The notes: generated by a model from the sequence alone, not told the origin. A stretch of DNA of 64,000 nucleotides from Spirochaetota bacterium (GCA_029974015.1 JARKUF010000004.1:124001-188000), one strand, 5' to 3'. Shown: positions 18,569 through 26,969, numbered from the stretch's first letter. Numbers and translations are program-made.

Positions 18569-18907
18569 TCATCGAGACGCGAAGCGGGCGAGGAACTCTT
18601 CCGCGGAGAGAATGGTGAGGAACTTGTCCATTTTCGCTATTTTAAAGATCCTGTTTATGTTCTCGTTCAGGTTGTAGCATATAAGATCAATCCGGTTTTT
18701 CAGCGTTATGTTTTTGAAACGTACGAAGGAGACGATGGCGGCGGAGTCGATGTAGGTGCAGTCCTTCATCATCATGGCGATTGTGGAGGGGTTGAGCTCC
18801 ACCTGCTTGTAAAATACCGACTCGAGCTCGGGGACCTGGTAGATGTCGAGCCTCCCTATGAGGCTGATGATGACGAGATGGTTTTCCTTGTAGACATCAA
18901 TTTTCAT
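18569..18907 (-). CDS. STAS-domain anti-sigma factor antagonist (second of two)
   Basis: A 112-aa single STAS domain: HLVIISLIGRLDIYQVPELE, MMMKDCTYIDSAAIVSFVRF, IDLICYNLNENINRIFKIAKMDKFL. The switch serine is present, but the motif reads DSAA rather than DSxG. It differs from the STAS protein at 16776 and probably has another partner. The ribosome-binding site is weak. The final codons abut trpS. A role in a partner-switching stress or motility pathway is inferred from the fold only. Confidence 0.87.
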   Translation of the reverse strand: MKIDVYKENHLVIISLIGRLDIYQVPELESVFYKQVELNPSTIAMMMKDCTYIDSAAIVSFVRFKNITLKNRIDLICYNLNENINRIFKIAKMDKFLTILSAEEFLARFASR

Positions 18908-19144
18908 GGTGTATGGCTTTCATGGCCTCTTGTATTATTCAAACCTGCTTCGTTTCCGGTTGCTTTCAGGGGCTAGGTGCTTGGACTGCAAAGTTCGCTT
19001 CATTTCACAGTGTATCGCGCTTTCTCGGTTTTTCATGTTTTTCGTTAAATTCTTATCGGCGGAAGGGCAAAAAATATTGACACAGAATGCTTTTTCCAGG
19101 TGAATTGATAGCATTGGATACCACTACTTCTGAGAGGGATGGGT

Positions 19145-19384
19145 ATGGAAAAGAACATAGGTAAAGTGGATGCGTTTATTCGGTTCTTGCTTGGCGTGTC
19201 GTTTCTGCTGAACATCTTCGCGCTGGATACCGGAGTCATCGGGACCATCGTGCTCCTGGTCCTCGGGTTGGGATTAATCGCCTCATCGATAACCGGGTAC
19301 TGCTGGCTTTATTCTCTGCTGAAAATCGACACTAATGCATCACCCCTGGAGGAAGAAAAACCCGAAGCTGAAGCCTCCCACTGA
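19145..19384 (+). CDS. Small DUF2892-type membrane protein
   Basis: A 79-aa protein with two closely spaced membrane helices (residues ~15-35 and ~38-58) and an acidic tail. The opening MEKNIGKVDAFIRFLLG and the TGYCWLYSLLKI segment match the DUF2892 (YgaP-like inner membrane) family, in which the GxC...LY segment is typical. In some relatives this domain is fused to rhodanese, but here it stands alone. The start at 19145 is chosen because GAGAGGG lies 6 bp upstream. The ATG at 19139 would overlap that site. Confidence 0.8.
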   Translation: MEKNIGKVDAFIRFLLGVSFLLNIFALDTGVIGTIVLLVLGLGLIASSITGYCWLYSLLKIDTNASPLEEEKPEAEASH

Positions 19385-19406
19385 GATTGGATAGCGCACC
19401 CATTTA

Positions 19407-19438
19407 TGAAAAGCCCGTGCGAATGCGCGGGCTTTTCA
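19407..19438. terminator. Bidirectional intrinsic terminator
   Basis: TGAAAAGCCCG paired with CGGGCTTTTCA around a short loop, with T-rich sequence on both sides. It lies between the convergent DUF2892 gene and the methyltransferase gene. Confidence 0.85.
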
Positions 19439-19498
19439 TTTTAAGCAGGGCAGGATTTTTTGCCTGATTATGAAGAGGGCAATATACCCCATAAGCGG

Positions 19499-20206
19499 CT
19501 AAGCCTTCTTCACAGCGTACAGAACCACGCTTTTTGGAAAGAACCAGTTGAGGAAGCGCTCCACGCGGCGCATGTTGTCCGAATAAAGGCCCATGGTGAG
19601 GAAGCGATGGTACGCCTTCGTGAAAGGATGATCGGCGAGATGTAGCCCTACGGTACAGCGTATCATCCACCAGATTGTGTGGAGGGCGTGACGATGGCCG
19701 ATGCCGTAGATCTCCAGTCCGCAATCCCGCATGATTTTCGCGAGCTTTTTCGGCGTGTATTTTCGAATGTGGCCTCCGGGCGAGGAAAAGTACTCGTAGG
19801 TGAGGGCGTCGTAGACAAGTTCGCTGAAAAAAGTGGGGACCGTAATGGCTATGGTCCCGCCTTTTTTTAATACCCTCACGGCCTCACGGCAGGCCTGGCG
19901 GTCGTCGGGGACATGCTCCATCACCTCGGCGCAGATGATCCTGTCGAAGGTTTCATCTTTAAACGGCAGGCGCAGGGCGTCCCCCACATGGGTTATATAT
20001 GAAGATGCGGGATGGGCCTGGCCGGCCTTTTTTATCTGCGCCAGGGAGAAGCGCGCCTTCAGGAGCGATTCCATGTCCATGTCCATGCTGAAGACATGGG
20101 CGCCCCGCTTGATATATTCGAAACTGTGGCGTCCGAAGCCGCATCCGGCGTCCAGGGCGATGTCGCCGGGTTTTACGCCCAGGAGGTCGAAATCAACGGT
20201 AAGCAC
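19499..20206 (-). CDS. Class I SAM-dependent methyltransferase
   Basis: A 235-aa Rossmann methyltransferase. Motif I is ALDAGCGFGRHSFEYIKRG, motif II an acidic MDMDMESL, and motif IV FDRIICAEVMEHVPDD, typical of Methyltransf_11. The C-terminal ~80 residues (YTPKKLAKIMRDCGLEI onward) look membrane-proximal and hydrophobic. It is the last gene of a four-gene operon with two glycosyltransferases and overlaps the preceding GT4 gene by 14 bp. A terminator follows. It probably methylates a sugar or lipid-linked glycan, which is inferred from context. Confidence 0.88.
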   Translation of the reverse strand: MLTVDFDLLGVKPGDIALDAGCGFGRHSFEYIKRGAHVFSMDMDMESLLKARFSLAQIKKAGQAHPASSYITHVGDALRLPFKDETFDRIICAEVMEHVPDDRQACREAVRVLKKGGTIAITVPTFFSELVYDALTYEYFSSPGGHIRKYTPKKLAKIMRDCGLEIYGIGHRHALHTIWWMIRCTVGLHLADHPFTKAYHRFLTMGLYSDNMRRVERFLNWFFPKSVVLYAVKKA

Positions 20207-21431
20207 GGATGACCTCCTCGTACACCTTCACCATCTCCTTCGCGGCGTTTTCCCAGGTGAAGGCGGCAAGGACGCGCTTTCTCGCCGCCTTCCCTATCTC
20301 TTCGCGCTTTGCGGGGTTTTCGACCAAAAAATCAATGGCGTCGGCGATTGCCTGGGGATCACGGGGAGGCACTACCATAGCGGTCTCCATGTGCTTACCC
20401 ACCACCTCAGGGAGCGCCCCGGCGGTTGAGGCGATTACGGGAAGCTCGCAGGCCATCGCTTCCGCGGCCGGAAAACCGAAGCCTTCATAGAGGGACGGCG
20501 AGAGGGCGATTTCGGACCGGTTGTAAAGCTCTACCAGCTTCTCGTTAGTAACTTTCCCCATGAACGTTATGCGATCGTTGATTCCAAATTTGTCGATCCA
20601 GTGGGGGACGAACCTCCGGTTCGGCGCGCCTCCATCCACGATGTTCAGGTGGACGCGGTTTCTCGTCAGACTTATGGCCCTCAAGATGTAGGAGACGCCC
20701 TTTTTCCGGTCTTCAACGTTCCCCACGAAGATGACGCTGTTTTTTATCTTCTTCACGCCGGGGATGGGGTGAAATATCGATGAATCGAGGCCGTTGTACA
20801 CAACGCTTTGCTTATTTAAGGGTGTGCCGAAGGCTTCGTGGATTTCCCGCTTCGCGTCATGGGAGACGGTGATGATGTGGTCCATCCGATTGGTGACTAT
20901 TTTTTGCATTATGAGGGGGTAGTAGAGCACTCGCTTCATTCGGAGCGAGAAGTCCGAGGGGTATTCGAACCAGGTGCTCCGGTCCACCGTCAGAGGGTGA
21001 TGGAGTGTCGATACGAAAGGAATGCCCAGGAGCTTGATAAGAAGAAAGCCGTACCCGAGGCACTGGTTGTCGTGGATGATGTCGAAGCGGTGTTCCTTAA
21101 CCAGCTCTTTTAGCTTCAGGAAAGCCCGAAATGAAAAAGTTTCGATCTCAGGAAAGATGCCGAGCTTTGACGCTACGAACTCGTAAAAGTTCAGGGGCTG
21201 TAACGTGGCGAAAGGCTTGTGGGGCTTGATGTAATTTTTTGTTATGTTAAAATAGTTGTGATTGCTGATACGATGCAGCGTTACTCCTTCCATCTCGAAG
21301 GGATATGGAGGCCCCACGATGGCGTGGACTTCATGTCCCATCTTCACAAGTTCGCGGGCCACATACATAAGATAAACACCCTGGCCACCGCAGTAAGGAT
21401 TCCCCCTGTAGCTTAGCAGGCATATCTTCAT
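20193..21431 (-). CDS. GT4-family glycosyltransferase
   Basis: A 412-aa retaining glycosyltransferase of the GT-B fold. The N-terminal glycine loop (YRGNPYCGGQGVYL), HHPLTVDR, YNGLDSSIF, VGNVEDRKKG, and the EX7E nucleotide-sugar site in SLYEGFGFPAAEAMA are all present. It is about half identical by eye to the next upstream GT4 (21428), so the pair arose by tandem duplication. Start and stop codons overlap by 4 bp. It should build a lipid-linked or envelope glycan. Donor and acceptor are unknown. Confidence 0.9.
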   Translation of the reverse strand: MKICLLSYRGNPYCGGQGVYLMYVARELVKMGHEVHAIVGPPYPFEMEGVTLHRISNHNYFNITKNYIKPHKPFATLQPLNFYEFVASKLGIFPEIETFSFRAFLKLKELVKEHRFDIIHDNQCLGYGFLLIKLLGIPFVSTLHHPLTVDRSTWFEYPSDFSLRMKRVLYYPLIMQKIVTNRMDHIITVSHDAKREIHEAFGTPLNKQSVVYNGLDSSIFHPIPGVKKIKNSVIFVGNVEDRKKGVSYILRAISLTRNRVHLNIVDGGAPNRRFVPHWIDKFGINDRITFMGKVTNEKLVELYNRSEIALSPSLYEGFGFPAAEAMACELPVIASTAGALPEVVGKHMETAMVVPPRDPQAIADAIDFLVENPAKREEIGKAARKRVLAAFTWENAAKEMVKVYEEVIRAYR

Positions 21432-22672
21432 CGGTTGCTCCTGTATGCGGCGATTGTATCTTTGTAGACTTCGAGGGTGTTTTTAGCTGCGACGGGCCAC
21501 GAAAAGTTTTCAACGGCGCGCTTCCTTCCGGCCTTCCCCATCTTCTGCCGCAGTTTTTTGTCCTTCATAAGGCCCATGATGGCGTCAGCCAGGGCGCGGG
21601 GGTCCTTTGGGGGAACGAGGATACCCGTTTCGCCGTGCTTCATCACTTCCTTCAGGGCCCCGGAGGTTGTGGAGACCACTGGCGTTTCGCAGGCCATGCC
21701 CTCGGCGGCGGGAAGGCCGAAGCCTTCATGGAGTGAAGCCACAACCACCATGGTGGCCGTGCAGTAGAGGCGCACAAGGGTAGCCATGTCCACCTTGCCG
21801 GTGAAAGTGATCCGGTCCTCGACATGAAATTTTTTCGCCAGATCCCACGCTCCGATGCGTTGGGGAGGGCCATCGTCCACAATTTTAAGCTTAATTTTTT
21901 CCGGGAGCAGGGTAAGCGCCTCAAGGAGATAGCGGATACCCTTCTTGTAGTCTTCGGTATTTCCCACAAAGAGAAGGGAATTCTCTTCACGCTTTTCTCC
22001 TCCGTGGCTGAAAACCTCCACGTCGAGGCCATTGTATACCACAGAAATTTTTTCCCGTTCAAGGCCGAAGGCCTTAACAAGCTCTTCGACGCCCTCAAGA
22101 GAAGAGGTTATTACGCGGTCAAGGCGGTTGATGACGGTCCTCTGCATGGTCAAGGGGTAAAAGAGGGTTGTCGTAACGTACTCCCAGAAGGTCGCATCGC
22201 GTATGAAATCCGCTTCACGGTCCTTCGTCAGGGGGTGGTGTACAGTGGTGATGATGGGCACGCCGAAGCCCTTCATGGGAAGGAGTCCCCATCCCAGGCA
22301 CTGGACATCATGGATGATGTCGTAGCGCCGCGTTTTAAGCAGCTTTCGAGTCAGGTTGAAGGCCCTGAGGCTGAAGGTCTCCATCTCCGGAAAAATGTGG
22401 AAGCGCGTGAGGAAGTAGTCCACGAAGTTCATCGGAGATAGCAGGCGTGTGAGTTTTTCATATCCGAAATGTTCCGTGCGGATGCTCCAGATGTTCAGGT
22501 TCTCCGTACGGTAGACCTTTGCCCATTTTTCCATGGGGTCCGGGTATGGCGGGCCCACGATGACGTCTATCTCGACTCCGAGCTTTGCGAGCTCCCGGGT
22601 CAGATAGTAAAGATAGATGCCCTGGCCCCCGCAGAAGGGGTTGCCGCGGTAACAGAGAAAAAGGGCGCGCAT
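21428..22672 (-). CDS. GT4-family glycosyltransferase (tandem paralog)
   Basis: A 414-aa GT-B enzyme with CYRGNPFCGGQGIYL, VGPPYPDPMEKW, HHPLTKDRE, YNGLDVEVF, VGNTEDYKKG, and the EX7E site SLHEGFGLPAAEGMA. The ATG at 22672 is preceded by AGGAG. The longer frame to 22834 merely reads the upstream gene in another frame. It is second in the operon (membrane protein, GT4, GT4, methyltransferase). The same landmarks in the two paralogs and their order suggest sequential addition of two related sugars (inference). Confidence 0.9.
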   Translation of the reverse strand: MRALFLCYRGNPFCGGQGIYLYYLTRELAKLGVEIDVIVGPPYPDPMEKWAKVYRTENLNIWSIRTEHFGYEKLTRLLSPMNFVDYFLTRFHIFPEMETFSLRAFNLTRKLLKTRRYDIIHDVQCLGWGLLPMKGFGVPIITTVHHPLTKDREADFIRDATFWEYVTTTLFYPLTMQRTVINRLDRVITSSLEGVEELVKAFGLEREKISVVYNGLDVEVFSHGGEKREENSLLFVGNTEDYKKGIRYLLEALTLLPEKIKLKIVDDGPPQRIGAWDLAKKFHVEDRITFTGKVDMATLVRLYCTATMVVVASLHEGFGLPAAEGMACETPVVSTTSGALKEVMKHGETGILVPPKDPRALADAIMGLMKDKKLRQKMGKAGRKRAVENFSWPVAAKNTLEVYKDTIAAYRSNR

Positions 22673-22682
22673 TTCGCTCCTG

Positions 22683-23144
22683 CTATTTTTTGTCGGCCGG
22701 GAGAGTGGCCCGGGTCGTGATGATTGCCAGGCCCACCCAGAAGACCATACCCAGGACCACAATGGTGAAAACCGCGGCGGGCAGGGCAAGGGCCCAGTAG
22801 CTCTTGAGATATACTCCGTAGGCGAAGAGAGCAAGAAGTGCCAGGGTCACCAGGCACAGGAGGAAAGCTTTGGGTTTTGCATAATCTTTTTTTTCTACTA
22901 TTTCTGGCATGGGAGGGGCCACCTTAATTGTTAATATGGTCCACCCTATCCAGAACCCCGTGCCCAGGATGATGAGGACGAGGAACCCCAGGGGGACCGC
23001 GACGGCATAGTAAGCGTTATCGGCCAGGAGCGAGGAGAAAATTCCTCCAGCGATGGGGCCGTAAAACGAATGGTAGAAGAAAAGCCCGGCCAGGGCCGTC
23101 GACACAAGCAGGGCGATAAATCCGTAAATTTTTGCGCGTGGCAT
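22683..23144 (-). CDS. Four-helix membrane protein with internal duplication
   Basis: A 153-aa integral membrane protein with four predicted helices arranged as two similar halves. Each half ends in a matching segment (ILGTGFWIGWTILTIKVAPP and VLGMVFWVGLAIITTRATLP), so it arose by duplication of a two-helix unit. No family is recognised. It is first in the glycosyltransferase operon, 10 bp before the GT4 start, and might serve as a membrane anchor or as part of glycan export. That role is inferred from position only. Confidence 0.72.
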   Translation of the reverse strand: MPRAKIYGFIALLVSTALAGLFFYHSFYGPIAGGIFSSLLADNAYYAVAVPLGFLVLIILGTGFWIGWTILTIKVAPPMPEIVEKKDYAKPKAFLLCLVTLALLALFAYGVYLKSYWALALPAAVFTIVVLGMVFWVGLAIITTRATLPADKK

Positions 23145-23282
23145 AGCGTTTTCCTTAGTTAGACAATTTCACATAGACAGAGTTAAATTTCATCCCTTCA
23201 AACTTGGCCTTTTGCGAAAAGGTTGAGAGCTGCTATTGATTATATTTCACCCGCATGTAGCGGTGAGTAGCTGTGTCGAAGT

Positions 23283-24242
23283 TTAAAATTCCAAAACCAC
23301 TTTGATAACATTCTCCTCGCGCCGCACGGAAATCTCAAAGGCTTGTTGGATTTTTTCAAAAGGCATGGAATGTGTCACCAGGGGTGACACGTCCACGGCC
23401 CCCGTCATAATCATATCCAGGGCGTAGGGATAGTCGATACCAAGGTCCGGCCCAACGGAGGCGACCATGCGAAGTTCCTTTCGAAAGAAGGTGTTGAACG
23501 CGAGCTTCGGCGACTCCTCCAGGCAGATGCCGAAGAACGCAACCAGGCCGCCGTGCCGGGCGATGTCGAAGCAGCGGTTTATCACCTCGGACTTCTGTCC
23601 GAAGGCGTCGATGACGATGTCGGCCATGTTCCCGTCTGTGAGTTCCTTAACCTTCTCGTCGAGGTTTTCCTTATCGGGGTTGATAGTCGCATGGGCGCCC
23701 ATTTTTCTTGCAGTATCGAGGCGGTAGCCCAAAGGGTCAACGGCTATGACGCGGCGCGCGCCCTGGCGCTTCATCTGGGACGTGAAGAGGAGTCCGATGG
23801 GCCCCTGTCCCATCACCACTACATTTTTTGCATAGGGCCTGTCGATGCGGAAGACCGCATGGGATACGCAGCCGAGGACCTGGGTCATAAGGAGGTGGTT
23901 GATGTCGATGGGACTTGTATCGGGCAGTTTCTGGAGCCGTTCAGGGTCTGCGACATGGCATTCCTTATACCCGTCCAGTCCTGGAGGATAGTACATCACG
24001 CGCTCCCCTTCATGGAAGATGGGGTTTCTCGATTTATATACCGTGCCGCAACACTCGTGTCCAGGGTACCCCGGAGGGAGGGGGTACGACGCAGGGTTGA
24101 AGTCGTTATAGAAATAAGGGAAATCGGAACCGCAGAGGGCAGTTCGGGACAGGCGGACCATGACCTTTCCATCCGGGAGGTTTGGCTCCTTTTCGTCGAA
24201 AACCTCGAATGTGCGAGGCGCCGTGATTCTTGCAGCTTTCAT
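23283..24242 (-). CDS. Zinc-dependent medium-chain alcohol dehydrogenase family protein
   Basis: A 319-aa MDR-family oxidoreductase. The catalytic zinc ligands are Cys37 (ALCGSD) and His62-Glu63 (GHECCG), and the NAD(P) fold is VVVMGQGPIGLLFTSQMKRQGA. The lobe with four cysteines that holds structural zinc in classical ADHs is absent; the segment reads RVMYYPPGLDGYKECHV. It resembles polyol or threonine dehydrogenase-like members. The ATG at 24242 is favoured by a GAGG upstream, over the ATG at 24260. It is divergent from pth, with a dispersed repeat between them. Substrate unknown. Confidence 0.88.
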   Translation of the reverse strand: MKAARITAPRTFEVFDEKEPNLPDGKVMVRLSRTALCGSDFPYFYNDFNPASYPLPPGYPGHECCGTVYKSRNPIFHEGERVMYYPPGLDGYKECHVADPERLQKLPDTSPIDINHLLMTQVLGCVSHAVFRIDRPYAKNVVVMGQGPIGLLFTSQMKRQGARRVIAVDPLGYRLDTARKMGAHATINPDKENLDEKVKELTDGNMADIVIDAFGQKSEVINRCFDIARHGGLVAFFGICLEESPKLAFNTFFRKELRMVASVGPDLGIDYPYALDMIMTGAVDVSPLVTHSMPFEKIQQAFEISVRREENVIKVVLEF

Positions 24243-24343
24243 GATTGTTTCAAGCCTCATAGCAAAGCTAAAGTCGGCGTTTTCCCTGTCAATCCAATTA
24301 TGAAGTGTGCTATAGCAGATAGCCTTTTTAAGGTTTGATTTAG

Positions 24344-24431
24344 GGCAACTTCTAATAATTGGGAAATCTGAGTTTTTGTGACTGCCCTTATGTTTTCCCG
24401 CCCATTTTCGGCAGGCGGGAAAACATAATTA
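24344..24431. repeat. Dispersed hairpin element, second subtype
   Basis: GGGCAACTTCTAATAATTGGG, then TTTTTGTGACTGCCCTTA, then the hairpin TTATGTTTTCCCGCC / GGCGGGAAAACATAA, whose flank (TTATG/CATAA) is unique yet complementary. It lies between the divergent dehydrogenase and pth genes. Confidence 0.85.
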
Positions 24432-24595
24432 CTTAATGCGCAAAAAGAGTTGACATCTAAAAAAATGGCTCCAAAAAAATTGATATGAGCATTTGCGCCC
24501 TGCTTCGGGGATGTTTGAGCACGTGCAGCAAAGCAGGTTTTCAAATATCTTGAGCGCTGTCTTGCGAGGCTTAAAAAAATAAAAAACGTATTCAC

Positions 24596-25138
24596 ATGAA
24601 GATACTTGCGTGCCTGGGAAACCCGGGAAAAAAATATGCACGAAACAGGCACAATGCCGGTTTTATGGCCGGAGAATTTCTCGCCCGGAAGTATGACATT
24701 CGCCTTAATGAGAAGCGGTTCTCTTCAATATGCGGAATCGGCGAGGTGGCGGGGCAGAAAACGATGCTCCTTCTTCCCCAGACCTACATGAACAACAGCG
24801 GGGTGGCGGTGAAGGCCGCTATGGAATACTATTCGGTGGCGCCCGACTCCCTCGTTGTGGTCCATGATGATATTGAACTTCCCTTTGGTCAGGTCCGCGA
24901 AAAGTTGGGGGGAGGCCACAAGGGGCAAAACGGAATTCGTTCCATCATCCAGCATGCCGGTACTGCGGACTTCCATAGAATACGCATTGGCGTGGGAAGG
25001 CCTTCTATCCCGGAGATGGCCGTGGCGGACTATCTTCTCTCAAACTTCAATGTCGATGAGCTGGAGCGCATGGAGGAGATACTAGCTATGGTGCAATCAA
25101 AGGCAGAGGCGATAATTATGGCAACTTCAAATAATTAG
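24596..25138 (+). CDS. pth: Peptidyl-tRNA hydrolase
   Basis: A 180-aa Pth1 enzyme that releases peptides from prematurely dissociated peptidyl-tRNA. The catalytic His19 (RHNAGF), Asn66 (YMNNSG) and Asp91/92 (HDDIELPFG), plus GGGHKGQNGIRS and RIRIGVGRP, are all present. The last residues ATSNN and the stop codon are read from the truncated dispersed element at 25120, so the natural C-terminus appears replaced by repeat sequence. The catalytic core is intact and the total length is still near normal (~185-190). It probably leads an operon with the small protein, yjbQ and tatD. Confidence 0.95.
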   Translation: MKILACLGNPGKKYARNRHNAGFMAGEFLARKYDIRLNEKRFSSICGIGEVAGQKTMLLLPQTYMNNSGVAVKAAMEYYSVAPDSLVVVHDDIELPFGQVREKLGGGHKGQNGIRSIIQHAGTADFHRIRIGVGRPSIPEMAVADYLLSNFNVDELERMEEILAMVQSKAEAIIMATSNN

Positions 25139-25147
25139 GTTTACCCG
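25120..25147. repeat. Dispersed hairpin element, truncated copy inside the pth 3' end
   Basis: GGCAACTTCAAATAATTAGG then TTTACCCG, matching the first ~28 bp of the element. It encodes the final five codons and stop of pth and forms the whole spacer to the next gene. Confidence 0.75.
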
Positions 25148-25378
25148 TTGATTGAATTGAACAATATGGTTGTAGAAAGAATCAAACAGTTATCAAAGAT
25201 GCGCAGTATTTCTCAAATGGCAAAATTTTCCACTGGGGAGCGTGTTTCCTTTGATGTTGACGGGAGGGTCCTTACGGGAACGATTATCAGGCTAAACCAG
25301 AAAACCGTATCGGTGAATACCGAGGATGGAGGAAAATGGAAAGTGGCCCCGGGATTTTTGAACTCACTGATTGAATAG
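25148..25378 (+). CDS. Small conserved protein with an SH3/KOW-like beta segment
   Basis: A 76-aa protein. Residues ~27-72 (FSTGERVSFDVDGRVLTGTI then RLNQKTVSVNTEDGGKWKVA) form a compact beta pattern seen in small conserved bacterial proteins of unknown function. The first ~20 residues should form a helix. The start may be TTG at 25148 or ATG at 25166; neither has a clear Shine-Dalgarno, so translation may be coupled to pth. It is followed 13 bp later by yjbQ. Possibly an RNA- or protein-binding module; the function is not known. Confidence 0.7.
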   Translation: MIELNNMVVERIKQLSKMRSISQMAKFSTGERVSFDVDGRVLTGTIIRLNQKTVSVNTEDGGKWKVAPGFLNSLIE

Positions 25379-25391
25379 GAGGAGCTGAAAA

Positions 25392-25811
25392 ATGAAATCG
25401 CTCACGGAACATCTCACCTTTACTACAAAAGGCCGGCGGGAGTATATAAATATCACCCGCCAGGTGGAGGACCTCGTGAGGAAAAGCGGCATTCAGGAAG
25501 GTCTATGCCTGGTCAATGCGATGCACATAACCGCATCGGTCTTCATCAATGACAATGAGAGCGGCCTCATACAGGATTTTGACGACTTTCTCGAAGGGCT
25601 GGCGCCACATGAGCCTGTCTCGAAATATCGGCATAACCGCACCGGGGAGGACAATGGAGACGCCCACATTAAACGCACCATCATGGGCAGGGAGGTGGTG
25701 GTGGCGGTTACGAAGGGAAGACTGGACTTCGGCCCCTGGGAACAGATTTTCTACGGTGAATTCGACGGACGCCGCCCCAAACGCGTTCTGGTAAAGATTA
25801 TCGGGGAATGA
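25392..25811 (+). CDS. yjbQ: YjbQ family (UPF0047) protein
   Basis: A 139-aa protein of the YjbQ/UPF0047 family: [32 protein letters not shown], then a segment ending in [20 protein letters not shown] and [13 protein letters not shown]. The conserved His and Asp/Glu residues of that beta barrel are visible. Family members have a weak thiamine-phosphate synthase activity in E. coli mutants, but the main role is unknown. AGGAGG lies 8 bp before the ATG. The stop at 25811 is one base before the tatD start, so the two are coupled. Confidence 0.92.
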   Translation: MKSLTEHLTFTTKGRREYINITRQVEDLVRKSGIQEGLCLVNAMHITASVFINDNESGLIQDFDDFLEGLAPHEPVSKYRHNRTGEDNGDAHIKRTIMGREVVVAVTKGRLDFGPWEQIFYGEFDGRRPKRVLVKIIGE

Positions 25812-25812
25812 C

Positions 25813-26583
25813 ATGCGCCTCGTGGATGTCCACTGCCACCTGGAGAGCGGCCTATATGAAGGGCGCCTCGATTCTATCATAGAGGAGGCTGAGGCGGCGG
25901 GGCTGGTGAAGTTGATAACCTGCGCCATCACACCCGGGCAGTGGGAATTGTCACGATCTCTTGGAGAGCGCTATCCTTCCGTTGCGTATGCCCTGGGGGT
26001 CCATCCATGGTATATCAGGGAAAGCGATTTTGATGCGCTGGAATCGCTCCCGGAAGCGGCCCTTCGCGGAGCCGTTGCTATTGGCGAGGCGGGCCTCGAC
26101 AGAAAAGTTGAAACGCCCCATTTTGATGTACAGCTTCGCCTTTTAACCCGCCAGCTTATTATCGCCCGGCAACTCAATCTGCCGGTGATTCTCCATTGCA
26201 GGGGTGCTTACAATGAGCTCATCACATGCCTGCGGCATGTGGGGCTCCCGGAATCCGGCGGGATAATCCATTCCTTCTCCGGAAGCCTGGAAATCGCTAA
26301 TGAATTGATGCGCCTGGGCATGAGCTTTTCCATGGGCGGGGTGCTAACCTACCGCAACAGCAAAAAGAGGAACGAAGTCCTGAAGCGCATCTATCCGGAC
26401 CATTTTATGCTGGAAACGGACAGCCCGGACATACCCCCCGTTGAGGTGAAGGGGGCGCTCCATGTCCCGGCTAATATTTTATACAATCTGAGGGCCGCCG
26501 CGGAAATTTTAGGGGAGCCAGAGGAAAAAATCGCTGAAAAAACGACGAGCAATGCCTTTAGTATGTTTCATCTTGGCGGATAA
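25813..26583 (+). CDS. TatD family metal-dependent hydrolase (second of two)
   Basis: A 256-aa TatD-type TIM barrel: VDVHCHLES (metal His), YALGVHPWYI, AIGEAGLDRK (metal Glu), VILHCRGAYNE, GIIHSFSGS, and FMLETDSPDIPP (metal Asp). All metal ligands are present. It is divergent from the paralog at 14256, sharing mainly the motifs, and is shorter in its middle loop. It closes the pth operon. Family members are exonucleases or hydrolases of uncertain substrate. Confidence 0.92.
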   Translation: MRLVDVHCHLESGLYEGRLDSIIEEAEAAGLVKLITCAITPGQWELSRSLGERYPSVAYALGVHPWYIRESDFDALESLPEAALRGAVAIGEAGLDRKVETPHFDVQLRLLTRQLIIARQLNLPVILHCRGAYNELITCLRHVGLPESGGIIHSFSGSLEIANELMRLGMSFSMGGVLTYRNSKKRNEVLKRIYPDHFMLETDSPDIPPVEVKGALHVPANILYNLRAAAEILGEPEEKIAEKTTSNAFSMFHLGG

Positions 26584-26629
26584 TAATCACGGGTGACGAT
26601 AAACATCGTACCCTGTGTACGTTGGGGTA

Positions 26630-26797
26630 TCAGCTATGTCTGGGGCTATGCCAGTCACATTTGGAGCACTTGAGTTCCCTATACTTATAGAATTCCCCTT
26701 TCATGTTTTTAACCACCTGGGCCAAGACGAGGGCCTCGCATCTGGGGCAGTGCTTTGCGATCAGCTCATAATCCGCGGACATTTGATAGTTCATCAT
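26630..26797 (-). CDS. 55-aa zinc-ribbon protein
   Basis: A small gene read from the minus strand. It opens MMNYQMSADYELIAKHCPRC and ends CSKCDWHSPRHS. Two CxxC pairs 31 residues apart (CPRC and CSKC) form a zinc ribbon. GGGAGGACGT directly precedes the ATG, a strong ribosome-binding site that supports real translation. It converges on tatD with a 46-bp gap. The fold suggests binding of nucleic acid or protein. No family name can be given. Confidence 0.72.
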   Translation of the reverse strand: MMNYQMSADYELIAKHCPRCEALVLAQVVKNMKGEFYKYRELKCSKCDWHSPRHS

Positions 26798-26851
26798 ACG
26801 TCCTCCCGTTCACATCAATCTCTGTAATGGTCTTTTGGAAGTATCTGTTTA

Positions 26852-26969
26852 GGGAACCTCTAAAAATTATATTTTTAAGGTTCCCTAAAATGTAACTTCA
26901 GGCAAATTCAAAACTTGTATTTTTCCGCCTGTGTTTGGCAGGGGGAAAACCTGATTAATAAAAGTTGCC
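26852..26969. repeat. Dispersed hairpin element, full but diverged copy
   Basis: GGGAACCTCTAAAAATT and its AT palindrome, linker TGTAACTTCAGGCAAATTCA, a decayed central hairpin (TTTTTCCGCC / GGGGGAAAA), and the end TAATAAAAGTTGCC. It lies upstream of the zinc-ribbon gene. Confidence 0.85.
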
